The notes below the pieces were generated by a model, which searched no databases, was not told the DNA's origin, and saw nothing but the letters and a program-made list of their open reading frames with translations. DNA of 64,000 nt from positions 310,001 to 374,000 of the forward strand of contig NZ_BMES01000002.1 in NCBI RefSeq assembly GCF_014636935.1, in the 5' to 3' direction. This DNA is from Alsobacter metallidurans (GTDB lineage: Bacteria > Pseudomonadota > Alphaproteobacteria > Rhizobiales > Beijerinckiaceae). The position numbers and the translations under genes are program-made. Below, in pieces: positions 1-7,826 of this stretch. Within the stretch, counting starts at the first letter, position 1. Each line of letters opens with the position of its first letter.

Positions 1-96
1 CAGTCGGCCGAGAGCGTCTTCACCGCCATCGCGAAGGACCCGGCGGCACGCAAGGCCGGGCTAACCGGAAGCCTGGCGTATTTCAAGGTCCAGTAA
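1..96 (+). CDS. C-terminal end of an unidentified protein (partial)
   Basis: The window opens inside a reading frame that stays open from base 1 to a TAA at 94-96. It encodes the last 31 residues of a protein ending in TGSLAYFKVQ. The stop lies only 9 bases before the start of the caspase-like gene, so the two are probably co-transcribed. The fragment is too short to assign a family. Confidence 0.6.
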   Translation, partial: QSAESVFTAIAKDPAARKAGLTGSLAYFKVQ

Positions 97-105
97 CGAG
101 GCCCA

Positions 106-1794
106 ATGTTGCACACTCCGCCATCATCGGTTCAGTCCTGCGCGGCGCTGCTCCTCGCCGCCCTGATGCTGCTTGGCCGGCCTGTGTGGGCGGCGGACGC
201 GAAACCGGGCGGAGTCCCCGCGAACGGAGCGTTGCGGGGGCTGGTAATCGGCGTCAACGCCTACAAGGCGGCGGCTCCGCTGCGGGGCGCCGTCGCGGAC
301 GCCCAGGACCTCTCCGCGGCTCTCCGGAGCGCCGGCGCGCACGACGTGGTCCTGCTGGCCGACCGCGAAGCGACGCGGGTGGTCGCGCTCGAGGCTCTCG
401 CCGGAGTGACGGGCCGGGCCAGGGCCGGCGATCTGGTCGTGATTGCGTTCGCGGGTCTGGCCAGTCTGGGGCCACAGCACGGCAGGGTGCCGCGCTCGAC
501 TGGGCTGGAAACCGCTTATGTGCTGGCTGGGTACGACCCGGCCGACGAGCGTGGCCGGGACGAAAAGCTAATCGACACGGAGTTCAGCCACGTCGTTCAC
601 CAGATCGAGGCGAAGGGAGCCCGCGCCTTGCTGGTGCTCGACGCCTGCGGGGAAACCAGCGCCGTCCGGGAGGCCGATCCACGAGGCAACCCGCTGGTGA
701 TGCGCGGCCTCCCTCCCACGCAAACGCCGGATAGGCTCGCGCCGGTGTCGGACGACGATGACGCCAGGGCGACGCCTGGGCCGTTTGCACGCTCCACCGT
801 GATGCTCGCGTGCGACGAGGGGTCGAGCGCGCCCGAAGTGACACCGCCTGGCGGCGAGGGTTGGCGAGGAGCGCTGAGCTACGCGGTCGCGCGCTCCTTC
901 GAGGGGCACGGGGATCTGAACCAGGATGGGGTCATCAGCGGCGATGAGTTCGTCGGCTACGTCCGCCAGGTCGCCTATCAGCTGTCGGCGCAGCGTCAGA
1001 TCGTGCTGACGTTCGAGCCCTCCGGAACCGCCCAAGCCGATGGGTTCGCGGAGGCGTCCTCCCGCGCCATCGTCGCCGTTCCCAAAGGGTCATCAACGGC
1101 AGGCGCACCCGGGACCGGGAACGCGAACCCGCCCACCGGTCCGCTCGCCGCAGCAAAGCAACCTCCTTCGATCGCCACGCTGCGGATGGCGTCCACGGGA
1201 GACGCCAGCCTGCTGCCGAACCTCAGCAGTTCCGCGGTGCTGATCAAGACGGTGTCTTTGCGTGAGAATCCCGAGCTCATCTGGGATCCGGTCACCGGGG
1301 ACGTGCTGGCGGGGTCGGACGTGATCGCCAGCCGGCTGTCGGCCGAACGATTGCGTGGGGCGGTGGAGCGCACCGTCGCGGTTCGCAAGCTGAAGCAGCT
1401 CTCGGTCGCCGCGCCCGAAAGCGTGCGCGTGCTGCCGAACGACAAGCTGCACTATCGCGGATCCTTGTTGTCAGTCCGGATCGACGCCGGAACGCGGACC
1501 AGCGTCGTGGTGTTCAACATCGCGGGTGATGGCACAGTCCAGTTGTTGTTTCCGCGCAGCCGCGATCCGCGGCGGGCTCCCATGCCGTTCGAATTGCCCA
1601 AGATCGAGGCTTTGCCGCCATTCGGGGCCGACACCGTCGTGGTGGTGGCCTCCGAAGAGCCCTTGAGCGGTTTGGAGCAGGCGATCGCTAGCCTAGACAA
1701 CCGGCAAAGGCCGATACAAGCCGCCGAACTGGTGGAACGGCTGATGCCCGCCGCATCGCGGCTGGGGCTTGTGTCCCTGTTCACCGCCCCCTGA
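106..1794 (+). CDS. Secreted caspase-fold (peptidase C14-like) protein with EF-hand and DUF4384-like C-terminus
   Basis: The 562-residue protein begins with a signal peptide (about residues 1-31, cleavage near VWAADA). A bacterial caspase-like domain spans about 44-300: it opens with LVIGVNAY and carries the Cys loop LLVLDAC (Cys181). The usual AGHG segment that supplies the catalytic His reads AGLA here (116-119, Leu118), so the Cys/His dyad looks broken unless His125 substitutes. A textbook EF-hand loop, DLNQDGVISGDE (270-281), places acidic ligands at positions 1, 3, 5, 9 and 12. A linker rich in Gly, Pro and Ala (about 320-355) leads to a C-terminal beta-rich region with DUF4384 character. 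GAGG precedes the ATG. It sits between a truncated upstream gene and a second DUF4384 gene, which suggests an envelope-associated operon. Family assignment is by motif; loss of activity is inference. Confidence 0.75.
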   Translation: MLHTPPSSVQSCAALLLAALMLLGRPVWAADAKPGGVPANGALRGLVIGVNAYKAAAPLRGAVADAQDLSAALRSAGAHDVVLLADREATRVVALEALAGVTGRARAGDLVVIAFAGLASLGPQHGRVPRSTGLETAYVLAGYDPADERGRDEKLIDTEFSHVVHQIEAKGARALLVLDACGETSAVREADPRGNPLVMRGLPPTQTPDRLAPVSDDDDARATPGPFARSTVMLACDEGSSAPEVTPPGGEGWRGALSYAVARSFEGHGDLNQDGVISGDEFVGYVRQVAYQLSAQRQIVLTFEPSGTAQADGFAEASSRAIVAVPKGSSTAGAPGTGNANPPTGPLAAAKQPPSIATLRMASTGDASLLPNLSSSAVLIKTVSLRENPELIWDPVTGDVLAGSDVIASRLSAERLRGAVERTVAVRKLKQLSVAAPESVRVLPNDKLHYRGSLLSVRIDAGTRTSVVVFNIAGDGTVQLLFPRSRDPRRAPMPFELPKIEALPPFGADTVVVVASEEPLSGLEQAIASLDNRQRPIQAAELVERLMPAASRLGLVSLFTAP

Positions 1795-1823
1795 CAAACC
1801 GTCCGTGATTGAGGAGGACGCCC

Positions 1824-2696
1824 ATGCACTCCGTCTCTATCCGTTACACGCTGCTCACCGCCACCATCGTGCTTGGCGCCGCGCAAGCGCGGGCGGCTTC
1901 CCAGGAGCCGGGCGCGTCGCGCTCGATCCGCGTCATCGAGCACGCGCCCGGCTCCGGAACGGACGCGCGCCCGCCCGCCGACACGCTCGACCCGGGCGCG
2001 CAGTCCGCTCCTGGGCCGGACGGCGCCAAGCTTGAACCGCGGTCTTCGACGCCGACGAACACGGCGCTTCCGGGACCCCAGGAGCCGCAACCCGGCAATC
2101 CGCCGACCAGCACCGCCGGGCTGCCCGGGCCTGGCCAAACTCCGGCAAAGCCGAGTTCTCCGCCGATGGTCACCCCGACGCCGACCCTGCCGTCATCCGC
2201 GGTCGTTGTGCATTTTCAGGGCAAGAACCGGTTCGCGATGGGGGATAACATCCAAGTGCAGGTGCGGTCGCAAACGTCGGGTTACCTGGTGCTTGTGGAT
2301 GTCGGCTCGGACGGGCGCATCACGCAGATCTATCCCAACATCTACACCATGGCTGCGAACGGCGCGGACCCGGCGAACGGCAACGCCATTAAGGCCGGCG
2401 AACTGGTGATCGTCCCTGACGCGCAATCGCCGCTCGCCAACTTCGACTTCGTGGCCGGGCCGCCGCTTGGCGAGGGCAAGCTCTTCGCCATCGTGAGCGA
2501 TAAGCCGGTGCAGTACATCGACCTTCCGGACCTGCCGGCGGAGATCAAGGGCGACCAGGTTGCGAGCTATGTTCAGGAAACGACACGCAGCCTGAGGATC
2601 ACCAGTGCGGGGGACGGGCCGCTGCTCGACCCTCGCTGGTCGTTCGGCGTCGCCAGCTACGTGATCGGGCCGCAACGCGCGCAGGCCGGACAATGA
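1824..2696 (+). CDS. Secreted DUF4384-domain protein
   Basis: This 290-residue protein starts at ATG 1824, which has a strong GAGGAGG 6 bases upstream; an in-frame TTG at 1809 precedes that site and is unlikely to be used. A signal peptide (about 1-25) is followed by roughly 100 residues rich in Pro, Gly, Ala and Thr. A folded domain then begins with FQGKNRFAMGDNIQV and contains SGYLVLVDVGSDGRITQIYPN-type strands typical of DUF4384. That domain often accompanies bacterial caspase-like proteins, matching the gene 29 bases upstream. The biochemical role of DUF4384 is not established. Location is probably periplasmic or surface. Confidence 0.75.
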   Translation: MHSVSIRYTLLTATIVLGAAQARAASQEPGASRSIRVIEHAPGSGTDARPPADTLDPGAQSAPGPDGAKLEPRSSTPTNTALPGPQEPQPGNPPTSTAGLPGPGQTPAKPSSPPMVTPTPTLPSSAVVVHFQGKNRFAMGDNIQVQVRSQTSGYLVLVDVGSDGRITQIYPNIYTMAANGADPANGNAIKAGELVIVPDAQSPLANFDFVAGPPLGEGKLFAIVSDKPVQYIDLPDLPAEIKGDQVASYVQETTRSLRITSAGDGPLLDPRWSFGVASYVIGPQRAQAGQ

Positions 2697-2746
2697 CCCA
2701 CGCGGCGGTCGAAACATCGTCCGCCTGAAAAGGACTGGAAACGCAA

Positions 2747-2772
2747 AAGGCGCCGTCCGGGGACGACGCCTT
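2747..2772 (-). terminator. Rho-independent terminator for the outer-membrane protein gene
   Basis: An 11-bp inverted repeat (2747-2757 with 2762-2772, 4-base loop) lies just past the minus-strand stop at 2799. In the minus-strand transcript the single non-Watson-Crick position is a G-U pair and the stem is followed by CTTTTGCGTTT. On the plus strand that position is a C-A mismatch with no T tract. It should therefore act mainly on the leftward gene. Confidence 0.7.
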
Positions 2773-2798
2773 GCATCTGCGACCCGCGGTCGGGCCGA

Positions 2799-4301
2799 TC
2801 ACCACTGGTAGCGAACGCCCAGCTTGCCGGCGAGGCCGAACAGGCGCTCGCCACCATAGACGTCCGTCTCGGCGTAGCTCGACCAGCCGCCGCCATGCGC
2901 GACGGTGAGCTTCAGCGAGCCCTGGCCGCGCACGAGGCCTTCATCATTCAGCACTTGGGCGCCCGGGCCCGCGATGCCATTCTGGATGAAGCCGCCCGAC
3001 AATGCGACGTTGGAGTAGATCAGGCCGGTGAGCGCCAGGGTGGCGGGAGCCGACCCGAGCAGGAACTCCGTGCCCACGCGCGCGCCGCCCTGGATGCGCA
3101 CCAAATCGCCGTCCGCCAGTCCGAGCGCCGAAGCGCCGCCGTTATAGCCCTGATGCACCCACTGGATGCCGGCGGTGGGCTCGATCCACCAGGTCGCGCT
3201 CATCGGGAAACGATAGTTCACGTTTCCGACCAGCGACGTTTGCACCACATTGGCTGAGCCGGAACCCGCGTACGGGAAGATCGCCGTGTAGAGCCAATTG
3301 TTGGCGCCGTTGCCGTTGCCGAGCGCATTGCTGCCCGAAAACGCAAGCGCGTCGTTGAAGCTGATCCCCAGATCGTAGAAAGCCACCTTGGCGGACGCGT
3401 CGGCGCTGAACCCGCCGTTGAAGTAGGTGCCATAGAGGCCGACCGTCGGCCCCTTGAGCGTCGCCTTAAATCGGCTGAAGCCATTCGGAACCGTGTTTAG
3501 GTCGCCGGACAGGATCTGCGTCCTGACAACCGTGTGCGAGTCGGAATAGCCCGCCAAAACGCCGCCGATAAAGCCGTCGTCGGCGTTATACAAGCCGCGG
3601 GTCGTCATATCGACGCCGGCGAGAAGACCCCCGGTGCGGCTTTCGCTCTTGGCGGTGATGTAGAGAGACGTCGTCACCAGGCCGGTGCCGCCGTTGACGT
3701 CATTGTACGTGATGCTGCTCGCGCCCGTGCCGGTGCGGCGCTCGTAGTTGCCGTAAGCCTGGGCCCACGCGCCGTAACGGGGAGCGGACAGGAGGACCGG
3801 CGCGGGAGTCGTCTCGACGACGACACTCGGCCTTGGGGCCGGAACGCGCCGGCCAGCGACTGGCTTGGCCTTCGCGCGCGGCGCCGCAACCCGCGCCACC
3901 GGGGCGGCCGCGGCAGGTTGACGACGGATGCAAGCGCCGTCGATCCGCACAAGACCGCTCGGGCACGTCTCGACCTCGGTGCGACGGCGCTCGCGGATGG
4001 TTTCGCTTACGACGGCGTTCTCCTGCGTGGTCACCGACTGCGTCAGGTCGCTGAGAGCTTGGCTCGCCAGCGCGGCACCCGAGAACGCGCCGACCCCGGT
4101 CTGATCGTTAGTGCAGGTGCCGCTCGTATAGTTGATCGACGTTCCAACGCCGCCAGGCGAGACGTTGCCGGGCAGGACGGGAAGCTGGCTCGTGGACGCC
4201 GGGCAATAGACGCTCTGCGCGAAGCTGCCCGATGTTCCGGCCAGGATTCCGCCTGCGACCAGCGCCACATAGGACACAGCGCGAAAAAGGTGGTTGGACA
4301 T
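2799..4301 (-). CDS. Outer-membrane beta-barrel (autotransporter-barrel-like) protein
   Basis: The 500-residue protein has a signal peptide (MSNHLFRAVSYVALVAGG, cleavage near SFAQS). A low-complexity N-terminal half follows, with a Cys pair (TCPSGLVRIDGACI) and a linker rich in Ala, Pro and Arg. From about residue 190 the sequence alternates short amphipathic strands with Gly/Asn/Thr-rich turns, and it ends in GVRYQW with a terminal aromatic residue, the usual signal for the Bam machinery. This matches autotransporter-type barrels, but no passenger domain is recognisable. ATG 4301 is preferred over an in-frame GTG at 4316. It is convergent with the DUF4384 operon. Function unknown. Confidence 0.75.
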   Translation of the reverse strand: MSNHLFRAVSYVALVAGGILAGTSGSFAQSVYCPASTSQLPVLPGNVSPGGVGTSINYTSGTCTNDQTGVGAFSGAALASQALSDLTQSVTTQENAVVSETIRERRRTEVETCPSGLVRIDGACIRRQPAAAAPVARVAAPRAKAKPVAGRRVPAPRPSVVVETTPAPVLLSAPRYGAWAQAYGNYERRTGTGASSITYNDVNGGTGLVTTSLYITAKSESRTGGLLAGVDMTTRGLYNADDGFIGGVLAGYSDSHTVVRTQILSGDLNTVPNGFSRFKATLKGPTVGLYGTYFNGGFSADASAKVAFYDLGISFNDALAFSGSNALGNGNGANNWLYTAIFPYAGSGSANVVQTSLVGNVNYRFPMSATWWIEPTAGIQWVHQGYNGGASALGLADGDLVRIQGGARVGTEFLLGSAPATLALTGLIYSNVALSGGFIQNGIAGPGAQVLNDEGLVRGQGSLKLTVAHGGGWSSYAETDVYGGERLFGLAGKLGVRYQW

Positions 4302-4828
4302 GCGGCCCCCGCTCACTACCCGTTATCGGGGCACGATGACACACCCGGCCGTGTTCGGCTGTGACGAAGTTGCAACAACCATACGGCGAACTTCGATAGA
4401 TCATCAGCTTTGCAAAGCCTTTTTCGCGTCCGCGTGTCCGTCCGCCAGTGGCGGTGAAAGTTGATGCAGGCGTCAAATCTTTAGTTCGGCTTTCGCGCTG
4501 TTCTTGCCGGGCGACCGTGATGCAGCCTATCTCTCTATGCCGAATGGATGATGCAGGCGGGGGGCGTAGTTTGATTGCGGGCGGGACGAAAACCAGACGG
4601 TTCGGTTCTGTCGGTGTCTTGATTGTCGCCCGACGAGCGGCCCAAAAACGGCCGGCTGACTGGGTCTTGTACGTCGCAAGAAGCTGAAGACTTGATGCTA
4701 GGCGCGATATACGCTGTCGAGGGCGTTGTGAGGTGCTTTTTTACACATCGCAGGGCATGGCCGAAATCTAGTTAGCTGGTTAGTTTGGGAAGGCGGATCA
4801 ATCGTCCGTCGTGTCGGAGACGGGGACG
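4302..4828. other. Intergenic region without a supported gene
   Basis: These 527 bases separate the leftward barrel-protein gene from the rightward nuclease-like gene and should hold both promoters. I see no convincing -10/-35 pair, RNA gene or long repeat. A 79-codon plus-strand ORF (4448-4687) has no recognisable domain and no good ribosome binding site. Base composition is less GC-rich than the flanking genes, as expected for a promoter region or acquired DNA. Confidence 0.5.
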
Positions 4829-5452
4829 ATGCCTGCACTGCCGAGCGGCCTGTCCATCGAAGCCGCCATCGACGCAGAACTGAAGCACAATCCCGCGGTG
4901 CGCGACGGCCTAAGCGCCTATGCGGGGCTGGCCAGCGGCTTCCGGCTGAAGAAAGACGCCGTAGCGCTGCTCGCCGGCGTCCTGAGCCACGCGGCGGCGA
5001 CGTATCGCGCGGCCGGCAACCGGGACGCCGACCTGGTGACTTTCGACGACGGCGCCGCCAACTTCCTGTTCGACGTCAAACAAGGCCGCACCGTGCTCTG
5101 CTGGGGCGTGACAGTCAGCGTCGGAGCGAACACGCGCGACGACGCGTATCACGGCGGCTTCCCCCGCGCCGGGGACGGGCTGGATAAGGGGCACGCCTGG
5201 GCGCACAAGCAGGGTGGTCGCGAAGGCGGGCCGAATTACTTTCGGCAGGCCCGCAGCCTCAATCAGGGGCGTTCGCGCAACGGCAAGCTGTGGCGCATTA
5301 TCGAGACCTATCTGGGCGCTAACGCCGGGTTGCCGGCCTTCGTCGGGCTCCGCTACGCGGCACCCAATAAGACCGATCAGCCGGACGAAATTGTGTACGG
5401 CCTAATCACGGCTGGACAGCAGTTCCGCGTCGTCGTGTTCCCGAACGCTTAG
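4829..5452 (+). CDS. Putative non-specific DNA/RNA endonuclease (Endonuclea_NS_2-like)
   Basis: The protein is 207 residues from ATG 4829 (GGAG 9 bases upstream); a GTG at 4811 would add six residues. The C-terminal half has the order of motifs seen in toxin-type His-Asn-Glu nucleases: DKGHAWAHKQGG (His122), NYFRQARSLNQG (Asn145) and LWRIIET (Glu159), then a beta-rich end. The N-terminal ~85 residues are helical and unassigned. There is no signal peptide. The next gene is an amidase-fold protein 64 bases downstream, so the pair could be lytic or toxic effectors or a prophage remnant. No obvious immunity gene is seen. The nuclease call rests on motif resemblance only. Confidence 0.5.
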   Translation: MPALPSGLSIEAAIDAELKHNPAVRDGLSAYAGLASGFRLKKDAVALLAGVLSHAAATYRAAGNRDADLVTFDDGAANFLFDVKQGRTVLCWGVTVSVGANTRDDAYHGGFPRAGDGLDKGHAWAHKQGGREGGPNYFRQARSLNQGRSRNGKLWRIIETYLGANAGLPAFVGLRYAAPNKTDQPDEIVYGLITAGQQFRVVVFPNA

Positions 5453-5516
5453 CGGGGACGACGAGCCTCCCAGTCTCTGTCGAGCTTATGTGATCACCAA
5501 CCGCGAGGGTTTATTT

Positions 5517-6107
5517 ATGGCAATGTTCCCAGACCGTGACGGCGACTACATGCTGACGGAGCCCGGCTCCTACGTGGTTGGCGCCAACAAGGACGTTGTG
5601 CGCATCATTATGCACCAGACCTGGGCTTACCAATCCATCACCGACCAGGCTCCCATCAATTACCGGGTCTGGACCAGCGGCACGCGCGAGGGGCGCAAGA
5701 AGCACCCGCAATTCGGAGTGTCGGCGCACTTCACCGTTGAGGCGGACGGCCGAATCTTCCAGCACGTCGACACAAAGGACGGCGCCAAGGGGACGAGCGC
5801 CTACGCGTACAACGCCGTGCACATCGAGTTCGCGTCCCGCGACGAGCCTCTCACGGACGACCAACTACATTACGGAGCTGGCCTGATGGCTTGGATCGCC
5901 TCCGAGCACCCCAATTTGCGGCTCGTGGTGGTTGGCGAGAGCAATAAACATCCTGGCGACAAGAAGCAGGCTGGCATCACGTGTCACAGCTTCGTGGAGC
6001 TCGTTGGCAAGGCCGCGCATCCAAAGTTGACCTGCCCGGGCCCCAAAATAGTCGATCAGATGAACACGATCGCGGTGCTGGCCTCCGTGAGAGCCGCCCT
6101 TGTTTGA
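5517..6107 (+). CDS. N-acetylmuramoyl-L-alanine amidase-fold protein (Amidase_2/PGRP-like)
   Basis: The protein is 196 residues from ATG 5517, which has GAGGG 7 bases upstream; a GTG at 5490 would add nine residues. Motifs follow the Amidase_2 order: IIMHQT (first zinc His), GVSAHFTVEADGRIFQHVD (core strands), AVHIEFAS, ITCHSF and TCPGP (Cys as probable third ligand). Enzymes of this fold cleave the amide between MurNAc and the stem peptide of peptidoglycan. There is no signal peptide, so it would need lysis, a holin or a secretion system to reach the wall. It follows the candidate nuclease and precedes a decayed insertion sequence, which suggests an acquired segment. Confidence 0.65.
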   Translation: MAMFPDRDGDYMLTEPGSYVVGANKDVVRIIMHQTWAYQSITDQAPINYRVWTSGTREGRKKHPQFGVSAHFTVEADGRIFQHVDTKDGAKGTSAYAYNAVHIEFASRDEPLTDDQLHYGAGLMAWIASEHPNLRLVVVGESNKHPGDKKQAGITCHSFVELVGKAAHPKLTCPGPKIVDQMNTIAVLASVRAALV

Positions 6108-6272
6108 TGTCGAAACTTACACGTGTTGATGCCGATCTTGTGGCTGACTGCTGGCACGAATTAATAATCTGTTTGCACATTTGCTTCCGGCACATATACC
6201 GTAAGCGGGTCATAGAAACTGACCTCGCGAATCTCAGATAGCATTCGTCGGGAAGCGGCGTTGCCTTCCTAC

Positions 6273-7660
6273 TTAGGCTGGCATCCAAAGGGGTCCGTTC
6301 GGCAGGAGCTTGGCCAGCTTCCTGAGGTTCTGTGCGGCTGCGGCCAGTTGGAACTCGTCTCGGGCTCCATGCGGGCCGCGAAGCCGCAATCGGTCGAGCC
6401 TCAAGATGCGCTTCAGGTGCCCAAACAGCATCTCCACCTTCTTCCGCTGCCGGCGTGAGGTGACGTACTCGTCAGTGGTGGCGATGGCCCGCGCCATGTC
6501 GCGGGCCCCTTCGTGCATTGAGCGTGGGATCTTGCGGGCCGGTGTGTTGGGGCAGCACCGAGGCTTCATGGAGCAGGCGTCACAGTCGTGCTTGCTGGCG
6601 CGGTAGCGCATCATGCCCTCCTTCGGCCAGCGGACGGGGGTTCCGGTAGGTTCTCTGTCGCTGCCGCAACAGATTGCCGGCGAGGCAAACATAGACGTCC
6701 TGCTGGTAGTCGTAGGCGAACTCCGAGCGGCTGAAGGTGCCGTCCTGCCGCTCCGACTTGTCGAAGACCGGGATGTGAGGCTCGATCCCGCGCTCGTGGA
6801 CCAGCCAGGTGAGAATCTCGGCCGAGCCGTATGCGCTGTCTGCGGCGAGCCGGGCCGGCAGAGGTCGAAGCGGTCCTGGGTGCGCTCGATCATGGTGCGA
6901 TCCGCGCCGACCTCGGCTTGCCGGATCGCGCGGCTGGCTTCCACATCGACGATGACGGCGTGCCTTGAGGTCGATGAGGTAGTTGGCCGCGTAGGCGAAG
7001 AAGGCGTGTCCCTTCAGTGCGCCGGTCCATTGTGCCGCCGGATCGGACTTGGACACGAACTTCGGCTTCACCTCTGAGGCGGCGCCCCAAGCCGCTTCGT
7101 CGAGCGTGTCCAGGTACTCTCAGACTGAACGCCTCGTCTCGCCAAGAGCCGTCCAGTCCACCGTCTCGCATCCTTCGGCGGAACGCTGCCTGTTCGCGTC
7201 CGCCTTGATCAAGCTGGCGTCGACGGCGAAGCCTTCGCCGCTGACGAGGCCCTCGTCCATGCAGCGCCGGACGGTCGCCTCGAAGAGCTCGCGGAGAAGG
7301 TCGCTGTCGCGGAAGCGGCCGTGACGGTTCTTCGAGAAGGGTCGAGTGGTCCGGCACGGCGCCGTCCAGGCCTAGGCGGCAGAACCAGCGATAGGCCAGG
7401 TTGAGGTGGACCTCCTCGCAGAGCCGGCGCTCGGAGCGAATGCCGAAGCAGTAGCCCACCAGCAGCATCCGAATCATCCGCTCCGGGTCCATCGAGGGCC
7501 GGCCCATCTCGCTGTAGAACGGCCGCAGGCGGGCGCGAATGCCAGACAGATCGACGAACCGGTCGATGCTGCGGATCAGGTGATCGGCCGGGACATGGCG
7601 CTCCAGGCTGAACTCGTAGAACAGCGCTTCTTGATGAGCCACCGTCCGCTCGCCCATCAT
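6273..7660 (-). pseudogene. IS1182-family transposase, multiply frameshifted
   Basis: The N-terminus reads cleanly (MGERTVAHQEALFYEFSLE, then IRSERRLCEEVHLNLAYRWF), typical of IS1182/IS5-like DDE transposases, behind a GGGAGGTGA ribosome site. An extra C near 7340-7342 shifts the frame after VPDHST. Continuing in the restored frame, a TGA at 7120-7122 interrupts the gene. Further shifts occur near 6962 (after DLKA), 6865 (after DRFDL) and 6635 (after RNPRPL). The C-terminus is recovered as YRASKHDCDACSMKPRCC and NLRKLAKLLPNG. One stop and about four indels make it non-functional unless the sequence contains errors. Start is ATG 7660 or 7657. Confidence 0.85.
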
Positions 7661-7715
7661 CGCATCACCTCCCGACCCAACGACGACTGAATCAGGACTT
7701 CACACTCGCTGCATC

Positions 7716-7739
7716 GCCGACTTTTTCAACGAAATCGGC
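7716..7739. repeat. Imperfect palindrome, probable right end of the insertion sequence
   Basis: GCCGA at 7716-7720 and TCGGC at 7735-7739 are inverted around a centre containing TTTTTCAACGAAA. It lies 56 bases outside the transposase start, where an insertion-sequence terminus is expected. Role inferred from position; no partner was found at the other end. Confidence 0.35.
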
Positions 7740-7826
7740 GCGAAGCGGACCTTGCGCGCAGTTCGGAATTGATGCCGGTGCCGCGCCCCCGTGCTTCTTG
7801 CACGTGTCGAGGCAGCGTTGCAGACT

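Larger units (their letters stand above)
6273..7739 (-). mobile_element. Remnant of an IS1182-type insertion sequence
   Basis: The segment contains one degraded minus-strand transposase gene and ends on the right near a partly palindromic motif (7716-7739), which I take as the probable element end. I could not find a matching inverted terminal repeat in 6108-6272, so the left end is unresolved and may be truncated. The element separates the nuclease-amidase pair from the peptide-uptake locus. Confidence 0.6.

Noticed and set aside
4448-4687. 79-codon plus-strand ORF in the gap before the nuclease-like gene
   Set aside because: It has no ribosome site, no domain and mixed composition; not enough to call a gene.
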